Notes: a model not told the origin generated them from the sequence alone. 64,000 nucleotides of DNA from Streptomyces sp. NBC_01485 (GCF_036227125.1 NZ_CP109435.1:2418001-2482000), one strand, 5' to 3'. Shown: positions 30,630 through 43,324, numbered from the stretch's first letter. Numbers and translations: made by a program.

Positions 30630-31796
30630 TCATCGGGCCTGCGGCCACAGCCCGGGATCGGGCGCGAACCGCACGCACAGCTCGCCGTCGCGCAGGGCGG
30701 CGCCGTCGACGGTGCAGCGGCGCAGGACGGAGGGCAGCGCGACGATGCGGCGGAACGGCCCGGCGGTGACGACGAGTTCGTCGCCGCGGCGGACGAGGTC
30801 CAGCTCGTCGCGCAGGGCGCCGGGCAGCGGCAGGTGCCAGACGAGCACGCCGTCCTGCGCGAGCCGGTCGGCGACGGGCCACTCGACCGGGGAGGTGTCC
30901 GGGTTGACGCCGGGCACCGCGAGGGCGGCGAGGTCGTCGGCGCCGCGGGGGTCGTGCCCGAGGTGGGAGACGGGGCGCGCGGCCTCGCCCCACTCCCCCA
31001 GGGCCTTGCGCTGCTGGGTGACGAGCCGGCCGAGCCATCCGTCGTCGGCGGCCGTCTCCGGCAGGACGCGGTTGGCGACGAGGGACTCGACGGGCAGGGC
31101 GCGCAGGGCGAGGCCGAGGCGGGCCTCGCGGACGGCGTCGGCGCCGGCCGGTCCGGGCTCGGCGACGAGGCGGACGGCGGTGTCGCGGTCGGCGAGGACG
31201 GCCTCGACGGCGGCCAGCTCCAGGTCCCAGCGGGCGGTCGTCTCGTACAGCCACTCGGCGGGCATCGGGACGCCGGCGAGGCGGCCGAGCATGGGGCGCA
31301 GGGCGCGGGCGGCCTGCCGTTCCGGCGGGAGCAGGCGGCGCAGGTAGCGGCGCAGTTCCTCGGGGAGGGCCAGCAGGGCGAGGGCCTGTGCGACGGGCGG
31401 CAGGTCGACGACGAGGAGGTCGTGCGTCTCGGAGAGGGCCGCGTCCCGCAGTGCGCGCAGGAGGGTGAGCTCCTCGGCGCCGGGGAGGGGGGTGACCTCC
31501 TCCGGGTCGAGCCGGGAGGCGCCGAGCAGGTCGAGGACGGTGGTGGCGCGGTCCTGGAAGGCGGTCAGGTCGTCCCGGAAGCCGGCCGTCGCGTCGGGGC
31601 GCCAGGCGGTGAGGTGCGGGGTGACCCTGACGGGGCTCGCCCCGGTGGGCGTCCCGAGTGCCGCGCCGAGGGTGTCGGTGCGGTCGGCGCTGAGCACGAG
31701 GGTGCGGGTGCCTCCGGCGGCCGCGTGGTGCGCGGTGGCGGCCGCGACTGTCGTACGGCCGCTGCCGCCGGGGCCGGTGATCAGGAGGGTGCGCAT
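30630..31796 (-). CDS. ArsA-like ATPase with altered P-loop
   Basis: A 388-residue ArsA/Get3-like protein: MRTLLITGPGGSGRTTVAAATAHHAA, TLVLSADRTDTLGAALG, HDLLVVDLPPVAQALALLALPEELRRYL, LVANRVLPET, PVSHLGHDPRGADDLAALA, and a C-terminal small beta-domain (LPGALRDELDLVRRGDELVVTAGPFRRIVALPSVLRR) of the kind seen in actinobacterial ArsA pairs. The deviant Walker A should read GKGGVGKTT; here both lysines are replaced (Pro9, Arg14). ATP hydrolysis is therefore doubtful and a partner may supply it. It has no arsenic genes nearby. It sits upstream of DUF5304 and downstream of a START-like gene. Confidence 0.82.
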   Translation of the reverse strand: MRTLLITGPGGSGRTTVAAATAHHAAAGGTRTLVLSADRTDTLGAALGTPTGASPVRVTPHLTAWRPDATAGFRDDLTAFQDRATTVLDLLGASRLDPEEVTPLPGAEELTLLRALRDAALSETHDLLVVDLPPVAQALALLALPEELRRYLRRLLPPERQAARALRPMLGRLAGVPMPAEWLYETTARWDLELAAVEAVLADRDTAVRLVAEPGPAGADAVREARLGLALRALPVESLVANRVLPETAADDGWLGRLVTQQRKALGEWGEAARPVSHLGHDPRGADDLAALAVPGVNPDTSPVEWPVADRLAQDGVLVWHLPLPGALRDELDLVRRGDELVVTAGPFRRIVALPSVLRRCTVDGAALRDGELCVRFAPDPGLWPQAR

Positions 31797-31849
31797 GAGG
31801 GTGAACCGTAACCGAGGAGGGGTGGGGCCTTGACCGACTTCTCCCCGAC

Positions 31850-32302
31850 CTACTTCTCCCCGGGATCCCCCGACTCCACGCGCTTCTTCAGGCCCGCGAG
31901 CGCGCGGTCGATGATGACCTTCTCCGCCTTGCGCTTGATCATGCCCAGCATGGGGATCTTGACGTCCACCGTGAGCTGGTAGGTGACCTCGGTCGCGCCC
32001 GCGCCGGCCGGCTTGAGGAGGTAGGAGCCGTCGAGCTGGCGCAGCATCTGGGACTTCACCAGCGTCCAGGACACCTCGTACTCGCCGGTCCAGGTGTAGC
32101 CGAGGACCTGGTCGTCCTTGATGGCGCCGGCGTCCATGACCAGGCGGACCTGCTCGGCGCGGCCCTGCCCGTCCGTCTCGAGGATCTCGGCCTGCTTCAC
32201 CTCTCCGGTCCAGTCCGGGTAGCGGGCGAAGTCGGCGATCACCGCCATGACGTCGGCCGGTGCCGCCTCGATCGTGATGCTCGAGCTGGTGTGTTCCGCC
32301 AT
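31850..32302 (-). CDS. SRPBCC/START-like lipid- or polyketide-binding protein
   Basis: A 150-residue single-domain START/Bet v1-fold protein: SSSITIEAAPADVMAVIADFARYPDWTGEVKQAEIL, then alternating strands with YTWTGEYEVSWTL, LRQLDGSYLLKPAGAGATEVTYQLTVDVKIPMLGMIKRKAEKVIIDRALAGLKKRVE (long C-terminal helix). The fold binds hydrophobic ligands; the ligand is unknown. A GGAGGA site precedes ATG 32302. Together with the ArsA-like and DUF5304 genes it forms a co-directional row conserved, as I recall, among actinomycetes, where the START-like gene neighbours fadD-type ligases, as here at 33559. Confidence 0.88.
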   Translation of the reverse strand: MAEHTSSSITIEAAPADVMAVIADFARYPDWTGEVKQAEILETDGQGRAEQVRLVMDAGAIKDDQVLGYTWTGEYEVSWTLVKSQMLRQLDGSYLLKPAGAGATEVTYQLTVDVKIPMLGMIKRKAEKVIIDRALAGLKKRVESGDPGEK

Positions 32303-32460
32303 CGCGGTGGCTCCTCCAGATGCGGGCCGGTACGTGCGGGCCGGTGCGTGTGTGCAGCGTGTTCGTGCGGGAAGCGTCTTCGTGCGTGCAGCGTGAAGGC
32401 TACCGCGCGCCCGACCAGCCGCCTTCACCCGGAGTCAGGTCGCCGCTCCCGTCCCTCCCG

Positions 32461-33258
32461 TCACCACTCCAGCGCCCACGGTTTGCCGCTGCCCGCGAAG
32501 TGCCCGACGTTGACGCATTCGGTGGCCCCGATCCGCATCCGGGGGGCGAGCGGCTGGTGGACGTGGCCGAAGAGCGAGTAGCGGGGCCGGGTGCGGCGGA
32601 TGGCGTCCAGCAGGGCGCGGCTGCCCCGTTCGAAGCGGCGCGCCACGGTGTCGTAGACGAGTTCCGGCACCTCGGGCGGGATGTGGGTGCACAGCACGTC
32701 GACCTCGCCGACGGCCTCGACCTTCGCCGCGTACTCCTCGTCGCTGATCTCGTACGGGGTGCGCATGGGCGTCCTGAGGCCGCCGCCCACGAAGCCGAAG
32801 ACCCGGCCGCCGATCTCCACCCGCTCGCCGTCGAGGACGGTCGTGCCCGGTCCGGCGAACTCCGGCCACAGTTTCGGCATGTCGACGTTGCCGTAGGTCG
32901 CGTACGTCGGGGTCGGGAACGCCGGGAACAGCTCGGCGTACTGCTTGCGGACCGCCTGCTCGATCAGTGCGGCCCGGTCGCCGCCGACGCCGCCCCACAG
33001 CCGGGCGCCGAGTTCGCGGGCCTCCTCGAAGCGGCGGGCGGTGCGCAGTCCGACGATGAGGTCGGCGTTCGCCACGCCGAAGAGGTCGGGGAAGATGCCG
33101 CGGGAGTGGTCGGCGTAGTCGAGGAACAGCACCAGGTCGCCCAGACAGATCAGCGCGTCCGCGCCTTCTCCGGCCCGGGCCAGGTCGCGCGCGTTGCCGT
33201 GCACGTCGCTGACCACGTGAATGCGTGTTCTGTGGTTACCGGACGGTGTGGGTGCCAT
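32461..33258 (-). CDS. Calcineurin-like metallophosphoesterase
   Basis: A 265-residue metallophosphoesterase: IHVVSDVHGNARDL (first Asp-His), ALICLGDLVLFLDY (GD), ATYGNVDMP (the GNHD block with Val in place of His), VDVLCTHIPPE, and RYSLFGHVHQP. Substitution of the GNHD histidine occurs in part of this superfamily. The substrate is unknown. ATG 33258 is preceded by TACCCT with eight bases between, so a leaderless mRNA is probable. It is divergent from fadD, with a TetR-type operator in the gap. Confidence 0.87.
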   Translation of the reverse strand: MAPTPSGNHRTRIHVVSDVHGNARDLARAGEGADALICLGDLVLFLDYADHSRGIFPDLFGVANADLIVGLRTARRFEEARELGARLWGGVGGDRAALIEQAVRKQYAELFPAFPTPTYATYGNVDMPKLWPEFAGPGTTVLDGERVEIGGRVFGFVGGGLRTPMRTPYEISDEEYAAKVEAVGEVDVLCTHIPPEVPELVYDTVARRFERGSRALLDAIRRTRPRYSLFGHVHQPLAPRMRIGATECVNVGHFAGSGKPWALEW

Positions 33259-33314
33259 GTCGATCAAGGGTAAGCGTGTGCGGCACACGTGAACAGTGGC
33301 CGCCCGGATACCGG

Positions 33315-33348
33315 TTACTGGCCAGTCAGTAAAGCGGTGGACTACTGT
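33315..33348 (+). promoter_or_regulatory. fadD promoter region with TetR-type operator
   Basis: TTACTGGCCAGTCAGTAA (33315-33332) has outer arms TTACTG/CAGTAA; its inner 14 bases ACTGGCCAGTCAGT differ from the operator at 446-459 in one position. A -10-like TACTGT (33343-33348) follows, so the dyad covers the -35 region. The rest of the 33259-33558 gap shows no other gene. Confidence 0.55.
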
Positions 33349-33558
33349 CACCCGGGAAACACCAATCTGTGTGACGCAGCGAACATCTCGTCGGACCCCC
33401 CTGTCGAAGAGGCCATACCGGCGGGTAACGTCCGGGCAGTCCAGTCGTGCTCAGGATTTCGAACACTCACCGGGACACCTGAGCACAGCCCGAGCCTTGG
33501 ACCGCACCGTCGCATCACACAACGTCGTGGCGCCGGCGCCCTATGAGGAGCAGCAGTC

Positions 33559-35355
33559 TTGCGCGAGTTCAGCCTTCCGGCTTTGTACGAGGTCCCTGCG
33601 GACGGCAACCTGACCGACATCGTCCGCAGAAACGCCGCGCAGCATCCCGACGTCGCCGTCATCGCCCGCAAGGTGGGCGGCGCCTGGCAGGACGTGACGG
33701 CCACGGCCTTCCTGGCCGAGGTGCAGGCCGCCGCCAAGGGCCTCATCGCCTCCGGTGTCCAGCCCGGCGACCGGGTCGGCCTGATGTCGCGCACCCGCTA
33801 CGAGTGGACGCTGCTCGACTTCGCGATCTGGTGCGCGGGCGCGGTCACCGTCCCGGTGTACGAGACCAGCTCGGCGGAGCAGGTGCAGTGGATCCTCTCC
33901 GACTCGGGCGCCACCGCCATGATCGTCGAGCTGGACAACCACGCCGCCGCCGTCGAGTCGGTGCGTGACACGCTGCCCACGCTGAAGCACGTCTGGCAGA
34001 TAGAGGCCGGGGGCGTCGAGGAGCTCGGGCGGCTCGGCAGGGACGTCTCCGACGAGGCCGTCGAGGAGCGCGGCTCGCAGGCCAAGGCCGACGACCCGGC
34101 GACCATCGTCTACACCTCCGGCACGACCGGCCGGCCCAAGGGCTGTGTGCTCACCCACCGCAGCTTCTTCGCCGAGTGCGGGAACGTCGTGGAGCGGCTG
34201 CGGCCGCTGTTCCGCACGGGCGAGTGCAGCGTGCTGCTGTTCCTGCCGCTGGCGCACGTCTTCGGCCGGCTGGTGCAGATCGCGCCGATGATGGCGCCGA
34301 TCAGGCTGGGCACCGTCCCGGACATCAAGAACCTCACCGACGAGCTGGCGTCCTTCCGGCCGACGCTGATCCTGGGTGTGCCGCGGGTCTTCGAGAAGGT
34401 CTACAACTCGGCGCGAGCCAAGGCGCAGGCGGACGGCAAGGGCGCGATCTTCGACAAGGCGGCGGACACCGCGATCGCGTACAGCAAGGCGCTGGAGCTT
34501 CCGGCGGGCCCGCCGCTCGCTCTGAAGATCAAGCACAAGGTGTTCGACAAGCTGGTCTACGGCAAGCTGCGCGGGGTCCTCGGCGGCAAGGGCGAGTACG
34601 CGATCTCCGGCGGCGCCCCGCTGGGCGAGCGCCTGGGTCACTTCTTCCGCGGCATCGGTTTCACCGTCCTGGAGGGCTACGGCCTGACGGAGTCCTGCGC
34701 GGCCACCGCCTTCAACCCGTGGGACCGGCAGAAGATCGGCACGGTCGGCCAGCCGCTGCCGGGCTCGGTGGTGCGGATCGCGGACGACGGCGAGGTGCTG
34801 CTGCACGGCGAGCACCTGTTCAAGGAGTACTGGAACAACCCGGCGGCGACCGCCGAGGCGCTGGCCGACGGCTGGTTCCACACCGGTGACATCGGCACCC
34901 TCGACGAGGACGGCTATCTGCGGATCACCGGCCGCAAGAAGGAGATCATCGTCACCGCGGGCGGCAAGAACGTCGCCCCGGCCGTGATCGAGGACCGGAT
35001 CCGCGCGCACGCGCTGGTCGCGGAGTGCATGGTGGTGGGCGACGGGCGGCCGTTCGTGGGCGCGCTGGTCACCATCGACGAGGAGTTCCTGGGTCGTTGG
35101 GCCGCCGACCACGGCAAGCCGGCGGACTCGACCGCGGCGTCGCTGCGCGACGACGCCGACCTGCAGGCCGCCGTCCAGTCGGCGATCGACGACGGCAACG
35201 CCGCGGTCTCGAAGGCGGAATCGGTGCGGAAGTTCCGCATTCTCTCCTCCCAGTTCACGGAGGACTCGGGCCATCTCACGCCGTCGCTGAAGCTCAAGCG
35301 CAACGTCGTGGCGAAGGACTACGCGGGCGAGATCGAGGCGATCTACTCCAAGTAG
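33559..35355 (+). CDS. fadD: Long-chain fatty acyl-CoA ligase (FadD15-like)
   Basis: A 598-residue AMP-forming ligase of the ANL superfamily. Motifs: GDRVGLMSRTRYEWTLLDFAIWCAGAVTVPVYETSS, P-loop IVYTSGTTGRPKGCVLTH, LFLPLAHVFGRLVQ, ISGGAPLGERLGHFFRGIGFTVLEGYGLTESCAAT, DGWFHTGDIGTLDEDGYLRITGRKKEIIVTAGGKNVAP, and C-terminal Lys in LTPSLKLKRNVVAKDY (adenylating Lys). The length and Ser-free hinge match FadD15-type mycobacterial/streptomycete ligases. TTG 33559 has AGGAG 5 bp upstream. A dyad like that of the YhgE/Pip operon suggests fatty-acid-linked repression. Confidence 0.93.
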   Translation: MREFSLPALYEVPADGNLTDIVRRNAAQHPDVAVIARKVGGAWQDVTATAFLAEVQAAAKGLIASGVQPGDRVGLMSRTRYEWTLLDFAIWCAGAVTVPVYETSSAEQVQWILSDSGATAMIVELDNHAAAVESVRDTLPTLKHVWQIEAGGVEELGRLGRDVSDEAVEERGSQAKADDPATIVYTSGTTGRPKGCVLTHRSFFAECGNVVERLRPLFRTGECSVLLFLPLAHVFGRLVQIAPMMAPIRLGTVPDIKNLTDELASFRPTLILGVPRVFEKVYNSARAKAQADGKGAIFDKAADTAIAYSKALELPAGPPLALKIKHKVFDKLVYGKLRGVLGGKGEYAISGGAPLGERLGHFFRGIGFTVLEGYGLTESCAATAFNPWDRQKIGTVGQPLPGSVVRIADDGEVLLHGEHLFKEYWNNPAATAEALADGWFHTGDIGTLDEDGYLRITGRKKEIIVTAGGKNVAPAVIEDRIRAHALVAECMVVGDGRPFVGALVTIDEEFLGRWAADHGKPADSTAASLRDDADLQAAVQSAIDDGNAAVSKAESVRKFRILSSQFTEDSGHLTPSLKLKRNVVAKDYAGEIEAIYSK

Positions 35356-35383
35356 CCGCCCTCTCAGGTCTCTTGACGAACCG

Positions 35384-39577
<4,194 letters not shown>

Positions 39578-39606
39578 GGCCGAGGAACTCAAGGGCACAT
39601 CTTCGG

Positions 39607-40551
39607 TCAGCGCGGCTCTCGGATGCTGTCGATGATGCGGGTCCAGTTGTCGCCGCCGTGTCCGTTCTCGATCGCGCGCCGGTAGTGGGCCTGCACGGCC
39701 AGGGGGAGAGCGAGGTCGAGGCCGAGTGACGTGCTGGTCTCGACGATGTGGTCGGACGTCGCGCCCATCATGGTGACCGTGCTGAGGTCGCCGGGATGCC
39801 GGCCGGCGTCCAGCGCGGTGCCGGGGGCTTCCTCTCCGGCCCTCAGGATGGCGCCGATCGAGTCGGCGAAGGAGAGCAGCTCCGGCATTGTTTCCGTGGC
39901 CTTCATTCCTGCGGCGCCCAGCATCGCGGTGGCGTGCATCAGGGCGGACAGGCTGGTGAGGAACACCGCGAGCTGGGCTTGGTACATCATCTGGGCGAGG
40001 CCCGGATCCTCGCCCAGATGCTTGGGCGTGCCGAGGGGTGCCAGAACCGCCCGGTGGTTCTCCATCACGTCGTAGGGGCCGCTGTAGTAGACATGGGCCG
40101 CCTCCGTGCCGACCATCGGCGCCGGGGCCATGACACCACCGGTGAGGAAGGCGGCGCCGTGGCCCGCCGCCCAGGTCGCCGCCTCGCGGGTGCGGTCGGG
40201 CGTGTCCGAACTCAGGTTGACCAGTGTCCGGCCGGCGAGCGACGCGGTGGCGCCGCCGAGGATGTCGTACATCGCCTGGTAGTCGGTGAGGCTGAGGATC
40301 ACCAAGTCACTCGCTTCGACCGCCTCGCCAGGTGTCGCCGCGAGCGTCGCCCCGTCGGCGACGACGCCGTCGGCCCGACCGGCCGTGCGGTTCCAGACGG
40401 TGACCCGGTGGCCGACGGTGAGGAGGGTGCGGGTCATCGCCTGCCCCATCGGCCCGAGTCCGATCACGGTGACGGCGCTGTCCTGGCTGGTGGCGGGGTT
40501 CTGTTGGTCATTCTGATGTTCGTTCAGTTGTCCGTTCAGTTGTTCGTTCAC
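39607..40551 (-). CDS. Imine-reductase-like NAD(P)H oxidoreductase
   Basis: A 314-residue beta-hydroxyacid-dehydrogenase/imine-reductase family enzyme: VTVIGLGPMGQAMTRTLLTVGHRVTVWNRTAGRAD (Rossmann, NADPH-type Asn-Arg-Thr), RTLVNLSSDTPDRTREAATWAAGHGAAFLTGGVMAPAPMVGTEAAHVYYSGP, HLGEDPGLAQMMYQAQLAVF, and long C-terminal helix. The residue aligned with the Asp/Tyr proton donor of imine reductases appears to be Tyr (MMYQ). The N terminus is odd: NEQLNGQLNEHQNDQQN, encoded by a near-repeated 12-bp unit. GTG 40551 has GAGGA 7 bp upstream. It is divergent from an HxlR regulator, which likely controls it. Confidence 0.85.
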   Translation of the reverse strand: MNEQLNGQLNEHQNDQQNPATSQDSAVTVIGLGPMGQAMTRTLLTVGHRVTVWNRTAGRADGVVADGATLAATPGEAVEASDLVILSLTDYQAMYDILGGATASLAGRTLVNLSSDTPDRTREAATWAAGHGAAFLTGGVMAPAPMVGTEAAHVYYSGPYDVMENHRAVLAPLGTPKHLGEDPGLAQMMYQAQLAVFLTSLSALMHATAMLGAAGMKATETMPELLSFADSIGAILRAGEEAPGTALDAGRHPGDLSTVTMMGATSDHIVETSTSLGLDLALPLAVQAHYRRAIENGHGGDNWTRIIDSIREPR

Positions 40552-40584
40552 CCCTCCATCCTCGGAGAGCGCCACTACTCTCGG

Positions 40585-40611
40585 AAGTACCCACTTTTTT
40601 GTGTGGTACTT
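40585..40611. promoter_or_regulatory. HxlR-type operator between the imine-reductase-like and hxlR genes
   Basis: AAGTACC (40585-40591) and GGTACTT (40605-40611) are perfect arms around CAC-TTTTTT-GTGT. GTAC-containing dyads in the divergent gap next to an HxlR gene are typical of this family's operators. It overlaps the place where both promoters must lie. Confidence 0.6.
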
Positions 40612-40631
40612 ACCTTTTCGTAAGGGGATCA

Positions 40632-41006
40632 ATGATGGCCAAAGCGCCGAGGCACGGGCCTTACATCTGCGGCATCGACGCCGCGCTCGACGTGGTGAGC
40701 GGCAAGTGGAAGGGACTGATCCTCTGGGAACTCGACGCCCATGGCGTACGCCGCTTCGCCGAACTCCGTCGCGGTCTGCCAGGAGTGAGCGAGAAGATGC
40801 TGACCCAGCACCTGCGTGAGATGGAGGAGGACGGACTCGTGCACCGGGAGGTCTACGCCCAGGTGCCGCCACGGGTGGAGTACTCCCTGACCGAGCACGG
40901 GCACACGCTCAACCAGGCTCTCGAGCCGCTCGGCGCCTGGGGCAGTGAACGGACGCGTCGCGAAGGCTTCGGAGTGGTCGACGTGGCCGAGACCTCACAC
41001 GGCTGA
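40632..41006 (+). CDS. HxlR-family winged-helix regulator
   Basis: A 124-residue HxlR/MarR-type regulator: PYICGIDAALDVVSGKWKGLILWELDAHGVRRFAELRRGLPGVSEKMLTQHLREMEEDGLVHREVYAQVPPRVEYSLTEHGHTL. One Cys lies near the N terminus (YICGID), the position used by redox/aldehyde-sensing HxlR members such as HypR and YodB. Two ATG codons (40632, 40635) follow AAGGGGATCA. It is divergent from the imine-reductase-like enzyme, with the dyad at 40585-40611 between them. The inducer may be an electrophile, but this is inferred from family habits. Confidence 0.9.
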   Translation: MMAKAPRHGPYICGIDAALDVVSGKWKGLILWELDAHGVRRFAELRRGLPGVSEKMLTQHLREMEEDGLVHREVYAQVPPRVEYSLTEHGHTLNQALEPLGAWGSERTRREGFGVVDVAETSHG

Positions 41007-41038
41007 GCACCGAGCATCCCGGCCACCGAGCGGCTCGC

Positions 41039-42262
41039 TCAGGCGAGTTGGGACCGCAGGTACTGCTGCCAGTCCGTCGTGAACTGGGACAGGGACGTGG
41101 CCAGGACGTTCGTCAGCGCGTCCTCGACCGCCCCCGCCCGTTCCCTGTGCTCGCCCACCGCCCGGTAGAACGCGTCCAGCTTCGCCTCGTCCCAGCGTTC
41201 GGCGATCATCCGGCAGGCCAGCCAGCCGCCCTCGTACGCCGAGGCCAGCCGGTTCGCGTCGCCGGCGAAACCGAAGTCGGCGTCGGTGGGGAGTGCCGCC
41301 GGGACGTCGCCGGCGGTGACGGCGTGCTGGAGTTCCGGGGCGGCCTCGGCGGGCGTGCGGCCGGTGTCGCGGTAGCCGACCCAGTCGGCGTAGCCCTCGG
41401 ACAGCCACAGCGGGGTGGCGGCGTTGGTGTGGGCGCGGGTGGCGACATGAGTGGTCTCGTGGGTGAGGACCACCTGCCGGCCGACCCGCCCGAGCATGCC
41501 GTACGCGTCGGGGTTGACGATGACCCGGTCCGCGGGCGTCCTCGCCCCGCCGCCCGTCTCGCCCGTCGTCACCGCGGCGATCCCCCGGTAGGAGGAGGCG
41601 GGCGAGCCGAGCAGCGCCGCCATGCCCTCCAGCGACTTCGGTACGAGGACGACGACATGCCCGGCCCAGTCGGTGCCCCAGGCCGCCGACACCGCCGGGA
41701 CGGCGTCGTCCGCCAGGTCCGCGAAGGACCGCAGCCGTGCGCCGGACTGGCCGACCCCCAGCACGAGACTGTGCGCGCCCCGGACGGCGCTCACCGTGCC
41801 CTGGTCCCACAGTTGCTCGCCGGTCTTCTTCGCGGGCTTCTCGGAGGTCACCGACCACCGGCCGGCCCCGCCACGGGCGAGGCCCAGGACGCGGGCCGTG
41901 GTCACCGGGGCCTTGTCGTAGCCGTCGACCCGGTAGCTCAGCTCGGCGTCGGCGGTGGCGGAGTCGGAGCCGCCGTCCCGGTGGACGGCCGTCACGCGGT
42001 ACGACCAGGCCGCCAGCGGGACGGCCCGTACGGCGGCGTACCCGGCCGCGGTGCCGGTGGCCGCGTAGGCGCTCGCGTCATGGCCGAGGACCGCGGCGGC
42101 GCGCCGGTCCAGCACCCGCTGCACGTCGGCCCGCGCGCTGTCCGTCCCGGGGCGCCCGCCGCCGCAGCCGACCAGGGACACCAGCAGGGAGAGGAGCAGC
42201 GGGACGAGCAGCAGGCAGCGCCCCGGGACCCCGGAGCCGCGCGTCCGCCGTCGACCAGCCAT
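41039..42262 (-). CDS. Lipoprotein with zinc-metallopeptidase signature
   Basis: A 407-residue exported protein. A basic N terminus and hydrophobic core end in a lipobox, LVSLVGCGGG (Cys near residue 35). A soluble region with Ala-rich repeats follows. HETTHVATRAHTNAATPLWLSEGYADWVGYRD has the HExxH zinc site and a Glu in LSEG as third ligand, as in peptidase MA-like families. GWLACRMIAERW and a final VLATSLSQFTTDWQQYLRSQLA follow. Substrate unknown; envelope proteolysis is likely. ATG 42262 has TACGAT seven bases upstream (leaderless), which decides it over ATG 42292. The NlpC/P60 gene upstream is on the same strand. Confidence 0.8.
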   Translation of the reverse strand: MAGRRRTRGSGVPGRCLLLVPLLLSLLVSLVGCGGGRPGTDSARADVQRVLDRRAAAVLGHDASAYAATGTAAGYAAVRAVPLAAWSYRVTAVHRDGGSDSATADAELSYRVDGYDKAPVTTARVLGLARGGAGRWSVTSEKPAKKTGEQLWDQGTVSAVRGAHSLVLGVGQSGARLRSFADLADDAVPAVSAAWGTDWAGHVVVLVPKSLEGMAALLGSPASSYRGIAAVTTGETGGGARTPADRVIVNPDAYGMLGRVGRQVVLTHETTHVATRAHTNAATPLWLSEGYADWVGYRDTGRTPAEAAPELQHAVTAGDVPAALPTDADFGFAGDANRLASAYEGGWLACRMIAERWDEAKLDAFYRAVGEHRERAGAVEDALTNVLATSLSQFTTDWQQYLRSQLA

Positions 42263-42269
42263 CCACCCG

Positions 42270-42275
42270 ATCGTA
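42270..42275 (-). promoter_or_regulatory. -10 element for leaderless lipoprotein gene
   Basis: Minus strand TACGAT (42275-42270), seven bases CGGGTGG, ATG 42262. Same TACGAT-N7 layout as before the DUF4126 gene. Confidence 0.55.
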
Positions 42276-42301
42276 CGGGGACCTCCCCGCACGGGCTGCG
42301 G

Positions 42302-43324
42302 TCAGGGCCTGGTGACGGACGACACCGGCATCATCCCGACCGGGTCGTACCGCACCGGCGCGCCCGGGTAGGGGGCGTGGATGACCTGGCCGTTGCCCAC
42401 GTACATGCCGACATGGCTGGCGTCGGAGCGGTAGGTGACGATGTCGCCGGGCTGGGCCTGGGACAGCGGCACCCGGCGGCCCGCGTGCGCCTGGGCCTGC
42501 GAGGTGCGCGGCAGGGAGACGCCGGCCTGCGCGTACGACCACTGCATGAGGCCCGAACAGTCGAAGCCGGAGGGGCCGGTGGCGCCCCACACGTACGGCT
42601 TGCCGAGCGCGGAGCGGGCCGCGGCCAGCGCGGCGCCCGCCCGGCCCGACGCCGGGACGACGCCCGAGAGGTCGGGCATGTCCTCGCGGCCGGAACGGGA
42701 GGCCCGGTCGTAGTCGGCGCGTTCGGCGGACGGCAGGGAGTTGAGCAACCGCCGCGCCTTGGCGAGCTTCTGCTCCACGGTCCGCTTGTGGCTCACGACG
42801 GCCTTGCGGCTCTTCTCCAGCTCGGCGAGCCGACCGGCGGCCTCGGCGCGCTCCTGGGTCAACTCGCGCATGGCGCCCTGGAGTTCCTTCAGTTCACCGG
42901 CCTGGCGGGCGGTGATCCGGTCCAGGACGGACGCCTTGTCGAGGTAGTCCTCCGGGTCGTCGGAGAACAGCAGCGCCAGGGACGGGTCGAGACCGCCGGA
43001 CCGGTACTGGGCGCCGGCCAGCGAACCGAGCCGCTCGCGCATGCCGTTGATGCGCTCCTGCTGCCGGGCGATGTGGTCCTGGGCGTCGCCGACCTGCTCG
43101 CGCAGCGTGCCGGCGCGTTCGTCGGCCTTGTTGTAGGCCTCGGTGGCGTTCTCGGCCTCTTCGTAGAGACGGTCCACCTCGGAGCGGGTGTCGTCGTGCG
43201 GCGCGGCCGTGGCCGGTACGGCGGAGACGGCGCCGAGTGCGGCGGCCGCGAGGGACAGCACGCTCAGGGCGCTGTAGGCGCCCCCGTTGAACCCGGACTG
43301 TGCAAGGCGGCGATGGGACCCCAC
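42302..43324 (-). CDS. Secreted NlpC/P60 peptidoglycan hydrolase (first copy)
   Basis: A 340-residue secreted hydrolase. Signal peptide SVLSLAAAALGAVSAVPATAAP; long coiled coil (about residues 45-210: EVDRLYEEAENATEAYNKADERAGTLREQVGDAQDHIARQQERINGM); then NlpC/P60 domain GKPYVWGATGPSGFDCSGLMQWSYAQAGVSLPRTSQAQ, catalytic Cys in FDCSG, His in DASHVGMYVGNGQVIHAPYPG. These cut peptide stems of peptidoglycan; the coiled coil is the usual self-inhibitory or localising part. GTG 43324 (AAGGAG upstream) corresponds in place to the start of its paralogue at 44587. A promoter lies at 43369-43398. I see no c-di-AMP riboswitch. Confidence 0.92.
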   Translation of the reverse strand: MGSHRRLAQSGFNGGAYSALSVLSLAAAALGAVSAVPATAAPHDDTRSEVDRLYEEAENATEAYNKADERAGTLREQVGDAQDHIARQQERINGMRERLGSLAGAQYRSGGLDPSLALLFSDDPEDYLDKASVLDRITARQAGELKELQGAMRELTQERAEAAGRLAELEKSRKAVVSHKRTVEQKLAKARRLLNSLPSAERADYDRASRSGREDMPDLSGVVPASGRAGAALAAARSALGKPYVWGATGPSGFDCSGLMQWSYAQAGVSLPRTSQAQAHAGRRVPLSQAQPGDIVTYRSDASHVGMYVGNGQVIHAPYPGAPVRYDPVGMMPVSSVTRP

